64,000 bases of DNA from Basidiobolus meristosporus CBS 931.73 (GCA_002104905.1 MCFE01000367.1:1-64000), one strand, 5' to 3'; shown: positions 33,186 through 45,415, numbered from the stretch's first letter. Notes: generated from the letters alone by a model not told the origin. Program-made: numbers and translations.

Positions 33186-33423
33186 TCCATCAATTTTAAT
33201 ATTACATACTCATCTGAATGGTCTTTTCTCATCAATCCCATTACTACCACTGGATTTCCTTTTGACACACTAGAGGAGAACTATACCAAGTACTGTGGTC
33301 CATCTACCCCAATCTACTCAAGGAGATCCCTTGTTAAGCTTCTCTGCTACTACAAGAACTATTGCCCTTCAAGGTTTCATCCCACCACCCATGGCAACAA
33401 AAGTCCTAGCAGCCTTCATTCCC
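33186..33423. other. Junction region, nothing recognised
   Basis: Sequence between the H1 homology and the start of gypsy homology. It has no LTR, no domain and no match elsewhere in the window that I could see. Confidence 0.4.
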
Positions 33424-35219
33424 AGCTGACAGCTGATATCCTTAAGAAAGACAATACCAACAAGTGGGACATAGCTTGTGAAACTGTCTTCCAGACACTC
33501 AAGAATGAACTTGCTAAGCTGCTAAGCTTAAGAATACCTGACTTCAGAAAAGAGCTTACTCTGTGCACAGATACTTCAGATTATGCAATTGGTGGAGTGT
33601 TGAGCCAAGAACACAAGGGAAAGAACTATCCCATTGCCTTTGAATCTAAGAAACTGAACTCAGCAGGACAAAACTATCCAGTGCATGAGAAGGAGAATTC
33701 TTGCTATAATACACTGTTTGAAGACATAGAGATGCTATATTGATGGAGTCAAATGCATTGTAAAGACTGATCATGCCTCCCTCAAGTATATATTTACTCA
33801 GAAGGTACTCTCTAGAAGAATGACAAGATGGAGTGAATACATTCAGCAATTTTACTTAGAGATTGTCTACTGCCCTGGAAAAAACAACACAGTTGCTGAT
33901 GCCTTATCAAGATTAGATCAAGTTGCACAACTCAACTTGTTGCATGAATCAGATTGGCCTAACCAATTACCAAAGTACTTGGAGGACCAAGCCATTCCTG
34001 ATGAGGTGGATGAAGATATCAAGAAGATAATCCAGGATGAAGCCAGCAAACTTGTAGTACAGGATGAGACACTCTACCAAATTATTGATGGAAGCACTAT
34101 TGCCTATTGCCCTTATGTTTCTTGCCTGGATTTGATACATAAGCTACAAAATGGATATGGACATCTTGGAATTGAAGGAACCAATAGCCTTGTGAAAGCC
34201 AGAGCATGGTGGCCCAGAATGTAACATGACATTGAGAAGCTGGTGAAAACATGCCCAAATTGCCAAATCAACCAAGGCCAACCACAGAGAATTGCTGAAC
34301 TCTTTCCCTTGGAGCCTGTACAACCACTTGAAAGATGGGGAATTGACTTTATTGAAAGACTGCCAACTACCAGGAAATGCAACTGTTGGATCCTAGTAGC
34401 AATTGACCATGTCATTAAATGGCCAGTGGCTAAAGCTGTACCTATAGCCAGTGAACAAGAAGTTGCTAGTTTCATCTACCATGAGATCCTTATGAAATTT
34501 GGATGCCCTGTAGAGATTCTATTCAATAGAGGTGCAAACTCTATGGCAAAGACATTGGAAGCTTACCTGGAAATGCAGCAGATCAAACACTTGAAAACCT
34601 TGGCATATCACCCCAGAACTAATGGAGTCACTGAACAGTTAAATGGAATATTTGGAAAAATCCTGACCAAGTATGCAAATGGAGTTGTCAGTAGATGGGA
34701 TGAGTATATAGACCAAGCACTCTTTGCATGCAGAGTCAGAGTACACAACACCACCCAGCAATCACCATTTTACGTTGTATATGGATGTGTACCAAGGATT
34801 CCAGGAGATCTCACACAACCAAAGCTTACAGATACCTTAGTAGATGAACATAGTCAGCTAAGTAGGCACCAGCAACTAGAACAAAGACATCAAGAGGCAC
34901 ACACCAAAGTTTCTCAAAGTGCAGAAAAGATGAAGCAGAGATATGATACAACTATAGCACCAGAAGCATTGACAGTTGGGAACTTTGTATTGCTGAGAAA
35001 CAACACTCAAAAGTAGTTTGAGCCACAATGGACAGGACTATTCAAGATCATCTGAGAATGTCAATTTGCAACTTGCCAACTGGTGGACAAACAAGGCAAT
35101 ATCTGGCAATACTTAGTGCATAGCAACAGACTCAAGCTTGCAAGACTTGCTGATAATACTGAACCATCAAGACATTGGTATCACAAGAAAGGAGATTCAG
35201 GAGAACCCTCTAAACTTTA
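33424..35219 (+). pseudogene. Gypsy-G2 RNase H-integrase remnant
   Basis: RNase [15 protein letters not shown]-like (about 33550-33600) and [13 protein letters not shown] after a frameshift near 33690. The open frame 33820-34224 covers [10 protein letters not shown] and the start of the integrase zinc region, closing at a stop where the intact copy has Lys. 34243-35016 carries [19 protein letters not shown], an altered second-Asp motif FNRGANS (Asp to Asn in the SDRG motif) and NGVTEQLNG, then the C-terminal region with further stops. Loss of the second catalytic Asp means an inactive integrase. Confidence 0.87.
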
Positions 35220-35230
35220 GCAGGGGAGAA

Positions 35231-35599
35231 TGTTATGATCTGCCACTTGAATGTTTAAGTTAGATCAGTTTTTAGTCAAATCAATTAGTTATATGTTTAG
35301 GTTATCAGTATATCAGTATTACCCATCAAATCAGTAGCATTAGTCAGCAAATGAATCAGCAGATCCTTATCAGACAGAAATAGAAATATTAGGTAGGATC
35401 TTATTGGGTAATGATGATGCAATCAAATGAGTCATCAGCCACAGCCTACATTAGGAAATACAATTAGTTGGCAACTAATTGGACAAGATGTATATAAGAA
35501 GCAGCTGGAATCTTAATAAAGATCAGTACCAGTTTTAGTGAATACATATCTAGCTAAACTCCTTATTCCTCTAGAACTCTTATACCATGTCTTGTAACA
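35231..35599 (+). repeat. Gypsy-G2 3' LTR
   Basis: 369 bp, TGTTATGATCTGCC...CTTGTAACA. The next base begins the Copia-B5 segment for His-Gln-Met-Asp-Val. Confidence 0.9.
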
Positions 35600-36840
35600 A
35601 CACCAAATGGACGTCAAAACAGCCTTTCTAAATGGGGATTTGCAAGAAACTATATATATGGAGCAACCAGAAGGTTTTTTCAATCCAAATGACCCCCATA
35701 TGGTGTGCAAACTTAGAAAATTGTTGTATGGGCTTAAGCAGGCACCTAGAGCATGGCATAACAAGATTGAAACATATCAAGAGGAAATTGGGTTCTCTTA
35801 TAGCACTGAAGATCACAGCTTCAGTGCAAACAGCTCAAAAAGGGTGTAATCATCCTAGTTCTTTATGTGGATGACCTAATCATAGCTACAAGTCTTAAAC
35901 AGACAAAATCGGATCTCCTTAGCAAGTTTGAGATGAAAGATCTTGGAAATTTGAGCTATTTTCTTGGAATTGAGGTCAAATTTGACATACCTATGCAGAA
36001 AATTGTGCTGAATCAGTCCAAGTTCATCAGGGACATTTGTAGATGCTTCAAGATGAAAAAATTGCAAACCTGCAGCTACCCCTATGGACAATAACCTGAA
36101 ATTAAGCAGATCTCAGCCAGTTATAGATGAAAATGGGTCAAATATGGACCAAAACTTTCCCTATGAATAAATGGTTGGTAGCCTAATGTACTTGATGGTA
36201 TCCACATGTCCAGATATTGCAGTGGCAGTTAGAATAGTCAGTCAACTCATGCAGAATTATGGATCAGATCAAATTGCAGCAGTTAAGTGGATTTTCAGAT
36301 ATCTACCAGGTTCCATAAATATGGTACTGGAATACTCTGGAGCAGCTAATAGGTGATAATTTAATGGTTTTAGTGATTCAGATTGTGGTAGGGATCTGAT
36401 TGACAGACATTCTACCACAGGATATGTATTTCTTTATGCTGGTGCAGCTGTTACTTGGAATTGCAAGAAACAACCAGCTGTGGCCCTATCTACAACTGAA
36501 GCAAAATATATGGCTGCATGTCAAGCAACTAAGGAGGCTATACGGCTACAAAAATTATTCAAAGACTTGGGTTTTAATTCAGATGAACCAACATATATTT
36601 ATTAAGGATAATCAAAGTTGTATTTCATTAGCTAGAAATCCTACTAAGCATGCCAGAACTAAGCACATTGATATACAGCATCACTTTGTGAGGGAATCTG
36701 TAGAAAATAACTTAGTAGAGTTAGTGTACTGCCCAAATAACAAAATGGTGGCAGATATATTGATGAAACCACCAGCTACACCATAATATGAGAATCACAG
36801 GGAGGAATTAGGTTTAAAAATTTATTTAGTTGAGGGGGAG
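35600..36840 (+). pseudogene. Copia-B5 RT-RNase H remnant
   Basis: The RT segment (35607-36100) holds [14 protein letters not shown] and the YFLGIEV-like motif across two frames. A connecting region at 36171-36356 has PDIAVAVRIVSQLMQ. RNase H (36357-36790) has changed Asp motifs (SDSDCGRD, TEAKYMA where TEAEYMA is expected) and ends at DILMKPP. The polypurine tract gttgagggggag is at 36829-36840. Confidence 0.85.
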
Positions 36841-37209
36841 TGTTGAAATATTGCACTATTTGGTATCATTCAGCAGCTAAAAGTCTACTTAACAATTCTG
36901 GAGTAGTCAAGGCCACTGTGGGGCTAATTTACAGCTCTAATGTTGTCACTTTCTTCAGATCTATGATCTTATGATTATTCCCTTATAGTCAGGGTCAAAT
37001 TAGCACTATTACTAAACATTATGTACTAACCCTGAGACTATTACATGTTGCTCCTGAATATTGAGAAACCTTCCTTACTTAGTGTTACAGCTGTATTACT
37101 TTCATAAAAGTATCAATACTAAGCTTCATTATTAATAAAAATCAGTTCAAATATCTTCAATATCTCTTGATAAGTTCCTTATGTCCAAATCACTTCTTAA
37201 ATTGCAACA
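36841..37209 (+). repeat. Copia-B5 3' LTR
   Basis: 369 bp, TGTTGAAATATTGC...ATTGCAACA. The right-flanking ggatc would be the duplication; the left copy is lost. Confidence 0.9.
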
Positions 37210-37306
37210 GGATCATGGACAGAGTTTTGTCACACCAGTCATATTTGACCATTCATTGGTCACTATTATACCAACAGTATCTTGCCAGCTACTTAATACT
37301 TCTGTA
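37210..37306 (+). pseudogene. CACTA-1, N-terminal segment left of Gypsy-G1
   Basis: ggatcatggacagag... aligns with the minus strand of CACTA-2 at about 57725-57620 and continues, after removal of the gypsy and one TGTA, at 42248. It covers part of the Tnp2 N-terminal region. Confidence 0.8.
37303..37306. repeat. Target-site duplication of Gypsy-G1 (TGTA), left
   Basis: tgta is repeated at 42244-42247. The uninterrupted homologue in CACTA-2 supports a single copy before insertion, so the duplication is 4 bp. Confidence 0.87.
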
Positions 37307-37673
37307 TGTTACAAGTCTTGGTATAAGAGTTGTAGAGGAATAGGGAGTTTAGCTAGTATTGTATTCACTAAAACTTGAACTGATTTTTATTGAGGTTCCA
37401 GCAGCTCCTATATACATTTTGCCAGATCAATTGCTGACTAATTGTATTTCCTAATGTAGGTTGTGGCTGATGACTCATTTGATTGCATCATCATCACCCA
37501 ATAAGATCCTACTTAATATATCTATTTCTGTCTGATAAGGATATGCTTACTCACTTGCTGACTAATGCTACTGATTTCACAGATAATACTGATATACTGA
37601 TAACCTAAACATGTACTAACTGATTTGACTAAAAACTGATCTAACTTGAACATTCAAGCGGCAGATCATAACA
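37307..37673 (-). repeat. Gypsy-G1 3' LTR
   Basis: 367 bp. On the sense strand TGTTATGATC...CTTGTAACA, preceded by the purine-rich tract at 37674-37686. Confidence 0.94.
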
Positions 37674-37683
37674 TTCTCCCCTA

Positions 37684-40600
37684 CTAAAGTTGAGAGGGTT
37701 CTCCTGAATCTCCTTTCTTGTGATACCAATATCTTGATGGTTCAGTATTATCAGCAAGTCTTGCAAGCTTGAGTCTGTCCCTATGCACTAAGTCATCCCA
37801 GATATTGCCTAGTTTGTCCACCAGTTGGTAAGTTGCAAATGGACATTCTCTGATGATCTTGAATGGTCCTGTCCATTGTGGCTCAAACTTCTTCCAAGTG
37901 TTGTTTCTTAGCAATACAAAGTTCCCAACTGTCAATGCTTCTGGTGCTATAGTCTTATCAAATCTCTGCTTCATCTTTTCTGCGCTTTGAGATACTTTGG
38001 TCTGTGCCTCTTGACGTCTTTGTTCCAGTTGCTGGTGTCTACTTGGCTGACTGAGTTCATCTTCTAAGGTGTCTGTAAGTTTTGGTTGTGTGAGATCTCC
38101 TGGAATCCTTGGTTCACATCCATAAACTAAGTAAAATGGTGATTGCTGGGTGGTGTTGTGTACTCTGACTCTGCATGCAAAGAGTGCTTGGTCTATATAC
38201 TCATCCCATCTACTGCCAACTCCATTTGCATACTTGGTCAGCATTTTTCCAAATAATCCATTAAGCCGCTCAGTGACTCCGTTAGTTCTGGGGTGATATG
38301 CCAAGGTTTTCAAGTGTCTGATCTGCTGCATTTCCAGGTAAGCCTCTAATGTCTTTGCCATTAAGTTTGCACCTCTATCAGATAAGATCTCCACAGGGCA
38401 TCCAAACTTCATCAGGATCTCATGGTAAATGAAACTTGCAACTTCTTGTTCACTGGCTATTGGTACAGCTTTAGCAACTGGCCATTTAGTGGCATGGTCA
38501 ATAGCTACTAGGATCCAACGGTTGCATTTCCTGGTAGTTGGCAGTCTTCCAATAAAGTCAATTCCCCATCTCTCAAATGGTCTTACAGGCTCCAAAGGGA
38601 AGAGTTTGGCAATTCTTTGTGGCTGGCCTTGATTGATTTGGCAGTTTGGGCATGTTTTCACTAGCTTCTCAATATCTTGTTTTATTCTGGGCCACCATGC
38701 TCTGGCTTTCACAAGGCTATAGGTTCCTTCAATCCCAAGATGTCCATATCCATTGTGTAGCTTATGCATTAAATCCAGGTGAGCAACATAAGGACAATAG
38801 GCAATAGGGCTTCCATCAACAATTTGGTAGAGTGTTTCATTCTGCACAACAAATTTGCTGGCTTCATCACGGATTATCTTCTTGATATCTTCATCCACCT
38901 CATTAGGAATGGCTTGGTCCTCCAAGTACTTTGGTAAAAGGCTAGGCCAATCTGATTCATGCAACAAGTTGAGTTGTGCAACTTGATCTAATCTTGATAA
39001 GGCATCAGCAACCGTGTTGTTTTTTCCAGGACAGTAGACAATCTCCAGGTCAAATTGCTGAATGTATTCACTCCATCTTGTCATTCTTCTAGAGAGTACC
39101 TTCTGAGTAAATATATACTTGAGGGAGGCATGATCAGTCTTCACAGTGCATTTGACTCCTTCAATATAGCATCTCCATGTCTTCAAACAGTGTATTATAG
39201 CAAGCATCTCCTTCTCATGGACTGGATAGTTTTGTTCTGCTGAGTTCAGTTTCTTGGATTCAAAGGCAACAGGGTAGTCCTTTCCCTCATGTTCTTGGCT
39301 CAGCACTCCACCAATTGCATAATCTGAAGCATCTGTGCACAGAGTGAACTCTTTTCTGAAGTCTGGTATTCTTAGGCTTGGCAACTTAGCAAGTTCATTC
39401 TTTAGCGTCTGGAAGGCAGTCTCACAAGCTATGTCCCACTTGTAGGTATTGTCTTTCTTGAGGATATCAGTTAAAGGGGCTGCAATACTTGCAAATGACT
39501 TGACAAATCTCCGATAATAGGAAACCATTCCAAGGAAGGATCTGAGTTCTGATATGCTATGGGGCTGCTTCAAATTCTTGATAACTTCAACCTTCTTAGG
39601 GTCTAAGGTCACTCCTGTGCTAGTCACTATGTGTCCCAGGTATTCAACGTGTTCCTTGAAGAATTCACACTTGGCTAGCTTGCCATATAGCTTGTTCTCT
39701 CTTAGTTTCTTCAAGACCTTTTCAATGGGCACTACGTGATCCTCTTCTGTCTTGCTGTATATTAATATGTCATCCAGGTAGATTATCACAAACTTGTCTA
39801 AGTACTCCTGAAAGACAGTCTGCATCAGCGTCATGAATGTTGCAGGGGCATTGGTGAGGCCAAAACTCATGACTAAGTACTTGTAATGTCCATATCTGGT
39901 CCTGAATGCTGTCTTGGGGATGTCTTCTGGCTTCACCCTAATCTGGTTGTATCCTGACATGAGGTCAATCTTGCTGAAAATAGTGGCTCCATTAAGTTGG
40001 TCTAAAAGCTCATCAATCCAAGGTATGGGGTACTTATTCTTGATGGTAACTGAGTTCAGGGCTCTGTAGTCAATGCACATCCTAAGTGTTCCATCTTTCT
40101 TTTTCACAAAAAGCACTGGTGCTCCCCAAGGTGACTTGCTGGGCCTGATGTATCCTTGCTCCAATAGCTGATCAATTTGTCTCTTCATTTCATCCAATAC
40201 CAATGGACTCATTCTGTAAGGTGTCTTGCTCACTGGAGGGCTATCTCCTGTGTCAATGGCATGATCCACGTCTCTGACTGGTGATAGGCTTACAAGCTCA
40301 TCTGGAAACACGTCTGAATATTTCTTCAAAAGAGTCTGGACCTGCTGGGGTGCTGGGGTAGAGGAATCCTCCTGTAATACCGCCATGAGGAACATCTCGG
40401 TACCTTTTCTAAGTGCTCTACAGAACTGGGTCTTGCTAAGTTCACTTGTCTCACACACACTGGAATTGACCAAGTTGAAATCCAGCATGGCAGGTAATAG
40501 CTCATAGGTCTTGTTGTGTTTTTGGATCTGAGTAGCATGGGTTCTCCAGTTGATTGATGGATTATGACAAAATAGCCAGGTTTTTCCAAGTACAAGGTCA

Positions 40601-41817
40601 AACTTGCAGTTCCCAAATATATAAGCCTGTAGGACTTTTACATAGTCATTGATCTTCATTCTTACTGGCTGGGTAATACGGTTGATTATGTGGGAGTTCC
40701 CATCAGCTGTGGAAACTGAAGTTGATTTGGTAGGTTCTGAGTTGATTCCAGCTTTCAAAGCAAATTGCTCTGACATGTACTCATGCGATGCTCCTGAGTC
40801 AATCATGATCTTGGCAGGTACTCCATTGATTACTCCATTCAAGTACAATAACTTCCCTGAGTTTGAAGTCATTTGGGACAAGTACTCTTCTGTCATATGG
40901 AAGGTGAGTTCCAAGTCTTCTTCAAGCTCATCTTCCACATTACTGTGTTCATGGGACTCAATATGGTTGAAGGTTCTTGTTGGCTGGTGTCCATTTCTTC
41001 TCTGAGGGCAGTACTTTGCAATATGTCCCTGCTGGTGGCAATTGAAGCAAAGTCCTCTCTTCTTGCATTCTTCTGAGTAGGGATTCTTCTGCATAGCGTC
41101 TATTTCCATTGGTACTGCTTCTGATTGTCTTCTTTCATAATGATTATAGCCTTTCTGATTAGTCACTGTAGGCTTCCCAACTCCAAACATAGCTGAGTCA
41201 TAGTCAATGGCAATCTTGATGGCTTCTTCAATAGTCTGAGGTCTTTGGTAATTGACTTCCTTGCGAGTTCTTTCTTTCAACCCATCAATAAAGTACTCAA
41301 CTTGATCCAAGGGGTCCATTCTTTCAATTTGTCCAAGTAGACATCTGTACTCATTGATGTATTCTTGCACCATTCCTTTCTGTCTGAGTGTCTTTAACTT
41401 CCTTCTTAGTAGTGTCTGCTGGTGTGGAGGTTCAAAAGCATCCTGAATTTCCAACACAAACTCATCCCAGGTAGAGATTGTAGAGCCTCCCATCATAGTA
41501 GCTGACCTGATCTTGTTGTGGTACCACTGTAAAGCTGCATCTGCCAGGTAAGAAGCTGCATAATGCAACTTGCTCTCTGGAGCAATTCCTTTAGCTTTAA
41601 AAGCTTCTTCAATCTGAAAGAGCCAAGTTCCCAGGTTTTCATTGACTCTGCCATGGTACCGGTTGACCTTCACACTAAAGCTGCTCTTGACAGGGCTTTG
41701 CTGGCTCTGAGCCATGGTAGTCATTTCTTGTTGCTGTTGCCTGAGGATCTGGAGTAGCTGTTGCTGTTGGGCCAGGATTTGCTGCATGGCATTCTTCCAT
41801 TCTTGATTGTCCAACAT
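37684..41817 (-). CDS. Gag-Pol polyprotein of Gypsy-G1 (intact)
   Basis: 1377 codons in one frame. Gag: Gln-rich start (1-45), retrotransposon Gag core (about 60-215), zinc knuckle C257-C260-H265-C270. Protease: MIDSGASH with Asp340. Reverse transcriptase (about 530-750): D618 in [14 protein letters not shown], and the YLDD box at 680-683. RNase H: D829 (TDASDY), E870, D895 and D938 (VADALSR). Integrase: zinc region around H1019/H1024/C1054/C1057, then catalytic D1085, D1145 and E1181 with D,D35E spacing. A GPF/Y-like end (WTGPFKI) follows. No chromodomain is seen. RT before integrase defines Ty3/gypsy. All catalytic residues I can check are present, so the element could be functional. The first ATG after the LTR is used. 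Expression would come from the LTR at 41876-42243. Confidence 0.95.
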   Translation of the reverse strand: MLDNQEWKNAMQQILAQQQQLLQILRQQQQEMTTMAQSQQSPVKSSFSVKVNRYHGRVNENLGTWLFQIEEAFKAKGIAPESKLHYAASYLADAALQWYHNKIRSATMMGGSTISTWDEFVLEIQDAFEPPHQQTLLRRKLKTLRQKGMVQEYINEYRCLLGQIERMDPLDQVEYFIDGLKERTRKEVNYQRPQTIEEAIKIAIDYDSAMFGVGKPTVTNQKGYNHYERRQSEAVPMEIDAMQKNPYSEECKKRGLCFNCHQQGHIAKYCPQRRNGHQPTRTFNHIESHEHSNVEDELEEDLELTFHMTEEYLSQMTSNSGKLLYLNGVINGVPAKIMIDSGASHEYMSEQFALKAGINSEPTKSTSVSTADGNSHIINRITQPVRMKINDYVKVLQAYIFGNCKFDLVLGKTWLFCHNPSINWRTHATQIQKHNKTYELLPAMLDFNLVNSSVCETSELSKTQFCRALRKGTEMFLMAVLQEDSSTPAPQQVQTLLKKYSDVFPDELVSLSPVRDVDHAIDTGDSPPVSKTPYRMSPLVLDEMKRQIDQLLEQGYIRPSKSPWGAPVLFVKKKDGTLRMCIDYRALNSVTIKNKYPIPWIDELLDQLNGATIFSKIDLMSGYNQIRVKPEDIPKTAFRTRYGHYKYLVMSFGLTNAPATFMTLMQTVFQEYLDKFVIIYLDDILIYSKTEEDHVVPIEKVLKKLRENKLYGKLAKCEFFKEHVEYLGHIVTSTGVTLDPKKVEVIKNLKQPHSISELRSFLGMVSYYRRFVKSFASIAAPLTDILKKDNTYKWDIACETAFQTLKNELAKLPSLRIPDFRKEFTLCTDASDYAIGGVLSQEHEGKDYPVAFESKKLNSAEQNYPVHEKEMLAIIHCLKTWRCYIEGVKCTVKTDHASLKYIFTQKVLSRRMTRWSEYIQQFDLEIVYCPGKNNTVADALSRLDQVAQLNLLHESDWPSLLPKYLEDQAIPNEVDEDIKKIIRDEASKFVVQNETLYQIVDGSPIAYCPYVAHLDLMHKLHNGYGHLGIEGTYSLVKARAWWPRIKQDIEKLVKTCPNCQINQGQPQRIAKLFPLEPVRPFERWGIDFIGRLPTTRKCNRWILVAIDHATKWPVAKAVPIASEQEVASFIYHEILMKFGCPVEILSDRGANLMAKTLEAYLEMQQIRHLKTLAYHPRTNGVTERLNGLFGKMLTKYANGVGSRWDEYIDQALFACRVRVHNTTQQSPFYLVYGCEPRIPGDLTQPKLTDTLEDELSQPSRHQQLEQRRQEAQTKVSQSAEKMKQRFDKTIAPEALTVGNFVLLRNNTWKKFEPQWTGPFKIIRECPFATYQLVDKLGNIWDDLVHRDRLKLARLADNTEPSRYWYHKKGDSGEPSQL

Positions 41818-41875
41818 CTTGAGGGTAGTTTCTTCTTTCTCCAGGAGGGAGGTTTCTGGTTATCGCTGCTACTAA

Positions 41876-42243
41876 TGATACAAGTCTTGGTATAAGAGTT
41901 GTAGAGGAATAGGGAGTTTAGCTAGTATTGTATTCACTAAAACTTGAACTGATTTTTATTGAGGTTCCAGCAGCTCCTTATATACATTTTGCCAGATCAA
42001 TTGCTGACTAATTGTATTTCCTAATGCAGGTTGTGGCTGATGACTCATTTGATTGCATCATCATCACCCAATAAGATCCTACTTAATATATCTATTTCTG
42101 TCTGATAAGGATCTGCTGATTCATTTGCTGACTAATGCTACTGATTTCATAGATAATACTGATATACTGATAACCTAAACATATACTAATTGATTTGACT
42201 ACAAACTGATCTAACTTAAACATTCAAGCGGCAGATCATAACA
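41876..42243 (-). repeat. Gypsy-G1 5' LTR
   Basis: 368 bp. The inner terminus reads TATCA instead of AACA on the sense strand. A gtatataagg TATA box lies at 41986-41977 on the minus strand. The same LTR starts the 660-bp tandem duplication described at 41870-43189. Confidence 0.93.
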
Positions 42244-42535
42244 TGTATTAGCACCTGGCTGTAATTTTCACCTTACGCATACTGAGTCAGTGATTTTGTG
42301 CCATCTTTATGCTCAACCCAGCCTTCAGAATACAGCATACCAAGTGATAACTCTGAAGCAAAGGCTTACTAGTGGATTTTGATTCCATCTCCCCTAACAA
42401 TAGTATATATGAGCTAAACACATCCCAATATGCTATGAGACAACACCTGTAGAAAAAATGCCAAGGATACTTTATGGGGCTAAGTGAACCCCGTAATTCA
42501 TCAACTGGTGAATGATGTGATGTTGTGGCTACTAA

Positions 42536-42903
42536 TGTTACAAGTCTTGGTATAAGAGTTGTAGAAGAATAGGGAGTTTAGCTAGTATTGTATTTACTAA
42601 AACTTGAACTGATTTTTATTGAGGTTCCAGCAGCTACTTATATACATTTTGCCAGATCAATTGCTGACTAATTGTATTTCCTAATGTAGGTTGTGGCTGA
42701 TGACTCATTTGATTGCATCATCATCACCCAATAAGATCTTACTTAATATATCTATTTCTGTCTGATAAGGATCTGCTGATTCATTTGCTGACTAATGCTA
42801 CTGATTTCATAGATAATACTGGTATACTGATAACCTAAACATATACTAATTGATTTGACTACAAACTGATCTAACTTAAACATTCAAGCGGCAGATCATA
42901 ACA
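42536..42903 (-). repeat. Second Gypsy-G LTR in the tandem duplication
   Basis: 368 bp, ends TGTTACAAG.../...CATAACA. It is followed by the same tgtattagcacc that follows the G1 5' LTR. Confidence 0.92.
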
Positions 42904-45415
42904 TGTATTAGCACCTGGCTGTAATTTTCACCTTACGCATACTGAGTCAGTGATTTTGTGCCATCTTTATGCTCAACCCAGCCTTCAGAATACAGCATAC
43001 CAAGTGATAACTCTGAAGCAAAGGCTTACTAGTGGATTTTGATTCCATCTCCCCTAACAACAGTATATATGAGCTAAACACATCCCAATATGCTATGAGA
43101 CAACACCTGTAGAAAAAATGCCAAGGATACTTTATGGGGCTAAGTGAACCCCGTAATTCATCAACTGGTGAATGATGTGATGTTGTGGCTAGAGGGGTAT
43201 CTTGTCCCCACAAATTTCAGTAATAGGGCTTTGAGGATTTACCATTACTTCTTGCCAAATTACTGTGGATAAAGAAGCCAAGGATACTTTATGGAGCCAA
43301 GTGAGCCTAGTAATCTATCTACTGGTGAATGTTATGATGTTGGCGCTAGAGAAGTGGCATTTTTCCCCTTATATTTGTGATGGGGATTTTGAGGACTTAC
43401 TGCTACTTCTTGCCTAAATCCTTCCTGGATGCTACTTATCATCTACATTGTTCAAATGGACAACCATCATACAGCTGGCAATGTATGACCAGAGACTATC
43501 CTGATACCAACATGTGCTAACAGTTGCATGGCTTTCACATCAAAAAATCACACTTCTGCAAGGTGTCCAACCTGTCAAGAATCCACCACTATTGGAGGAA
43601 AACATTGTTCATGCTACAGATGTATTGTTGTCATACCCCATATAAGGAAGCTTGTGGAGTCTAACAAGAGTTGTGAAGCTAGAAATTACTGCACTCAGTA
43701 TCATTCAAGCACAAACATTTACAATATATTTGATGGCAAACATTATAAACAACCAAGAAGCAAGGACAACTTTGAAGGTATGCATGAACACTCCTTTGCT
43801 TTGGCACTTGATGGATTCCCATTATACAAGTACTCTACCTACTCTACTAGTCCTGCTGTCCACTGGTTCCCATCAACCTCAATCTGCTACCTATCTTGCA
43901 GTACCAGAGCAGAAGTATCATAGTAGTCTCACTGGTTTTTGGGCCTAAATATCTATCCACCATGGACAGCCACCTGTATCAATTGCTGGATGAGTTTTGT
44001 ATGCTTTCCAGCAGGATACTACTAAACTACTGTCATATCAAAACGCATATTCTGATTGCATTTAAGATACCCCAGCCATCAGCAAGATAGCTGGCTTTTC
44101 TGGGCACTATGTACAATATGGCTGTCAAATGTGTAAGATCCAGGGGTTTACCTCATAACTCACACATTTTGTTATTCTCCAAGTACTACCACTGAAAGCA
44201 TCTTCTTCTCACAGAGCAAATGCAAAAAAATTCAGCATGCAATTGCAGCAAAGTTGACAAGCTTTAAGCCATTGGCTGGAGTATAAAAATAATTGGAAAC
44301 TGAATGTACTTAAGATAGAGGGTATATGTTGGAACTAAAGCCTTCTACTGGGAGCAATGCATTTACTTTTAAACAATATCCCTATACTAATGATCAGTTT
44401 TACATGGGGTATTTCAAGCCTAGCAAATCATTTGCAATACAGGAGAAATCTGAAAGAAATGGCAAGATATTACAAAGTATCCACTCCCCATAGTACATCT
44501 CATGGGCTCCATTCAGCATTCTTTTGCATATGAAATAATATAAATGCACAGACTGGAACACCTGGATATGTACTTATTTGAGTGACCTTCTGAAGCCATT
44601 TCTACCATGAATACATCAAATGCATTTGGAGCCATATGTTGACATTGTGGAAATATTTATCCAAGAGCAGATTACCAATGCCAACATGATGCATGTACAG
44701 CTTTTATGCAAGGAGTGTATGAAGGAATTACAGCGGCTATACCACAAGCATAAAGCTGCATATGTAGTTCCCTAATGCTACTGTATCCATTCTCTACTCT
44801 AACTTGCTTGGTTTGTGAAATTATTGGGCCTTGCTTCACCTTTGGGGGCTTCCAATGGAGCAAATGTGTGGGGAGATAGGAAGACAAGTCAAGTTGCAGG
44901 TACCACCATATCCCAATCTCATCAAGAATATTACTAATATGTTCATTATGGATACAATAAGCTGGCACATGGAGGACAGCCCGGAAGTGTTGCAAGATAC
45001 TAAGGACAGATGTGCACACAAGGCACTTATGCCTTTGGCATTAAGAAGCTAAGTGGCCCCAATGCATGCGCAATAAGTGAGCTATGCAAAGTTGGGTTGG
45101 GTGCAACAAGCAACTAATTCTTATCAGGGCAACTTTACCAAAGTATGCTGGGTTTCTCCTGGTCACATGCCAGCTTCTTCACAATTCAATACAGAATCTA
45201 CACAAACAAGAGCTAGAGCTTGCCTATAAGGTGGAGAAGATTTCAGCAGGGAGAAGGAATATATTCAAAAAATACTAAGAGGTTCTTTGTAGATACTCAG
45301 CAGTTATTGAGGGCAAAACTTGTGGCACCAAGCATATGCTTGCTAGATGTATATGTTACCAGCAATGCAATGCACATAGCAACTTTGCAAGTATCACACT
45401 AAAAAGCCACAAAGT
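42904..45415 (+). pseudogene. CACTA-1 Tnp2-type transposase, broken
   Basis: Transposase of the Tnp2 family (CACTA/EnSpm superfamily), plus strand. The N-terminal region (42904-43500) matches CACTA-2. At 43528-43923 is the Cys-rich RCPTCQESTTIGGKHC segment, then NYCTQYHSSTNIYNIFDGKHYK and EHSFALALDGFPLY, which are characteristic Tnp2 motifs. 43925-44150 encodes VFGPKYLSTMDSHLYQLLDE, then in a second frame PAISKIAGFSGHY and YGCQMCKI. 44580-45050 encodes the C-terminal segment with frameshifts, ending near LQVSH at about 45400. At least four frame breaks. No terminal inverted repeats were identified. Confidence 0.82.

Larger units (their letters stand above)
33424..35599 (+). mobile_element. 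Gypsy-G2, 5'-truncated copy
   Basis: Plus-strand homology to the intact gypsy begins abruptly at the end of RT ([15 protein letters not shown], about 33430) and runs through RNase H, integrase, polypurine tract (agcaggggagaa, 35219-35230) and 3' LTR (35231-35599). Gag, protease, most of RT and the 5' LTR are absent. Its right end abuts Copia-B5 RT. Confidence 0.9.
35600..37209 (+). mobile_element. Copia-B5, 3' part with LTR
   Basis: Starts within RT at the QMDVKTAFLNGDLQ segment directly after the gypsy LTR, then RT (LYVDDLIIAT, an intact YVDD box), RNase H and a 3' LTR (36841-37209). The sequence following the LTR, ggatc, continues a CACTA-like element, so B5 inserted into it. The 5' half is missing. 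Confidence 0.88.
37307..42243 (-). mobile_element. Gypsy-G1, intact Ty3/gypsy element
   Basis: 4937 bp, minus strand: 5' LTR 41876-42243, 3' LTR 37307-37673, one uninterrupted Gag-Pol, polypurine tract gtaggggagaa beside the 3' LTR, and 4-bp TGTA duplications. The LTRs differ at about 12 of 368 positions by eye (about 3%), the lowest divergence in the window. The junction after the 5' LTR reads ttagtagcagcgataacc on the sense strand, without the TGG expected of a tRNA 3'-end primer site, so the priming mechanism is unresolved. It was inserted into CACTA-1. Confidence 0.95.
41870..43189. repeat. 660-bp tandem duplication (gypsy LTR + CACTA segment)
   Basis: Unit 1 (about 41870-42529) and unit 2 (about 42530-43189) each hold ctactaa, a Gypsy-G LTR and the next 285 bp of CACTA-1. 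The LTR halves differ at about six positions and the CACTA halves at one by eye. Unit 2's LTR (42536-42903) lacks its own target duplication, so it arose by duplication, not transposition. Confidence 0.85.

Noticed and set aside
42536-42903. Independent solo insertion of a Gypsy-G LTR
   Set aside because: Its flanks reproduce those of the neighbouring LTR and lack a target duplication; a tandem duplication explains both LTR and flank.
44672-45019. Minus-strand 115-codon frame
   Set aside because: Antisense shadow of the Tnp2 C-terminal region on the plus strand.
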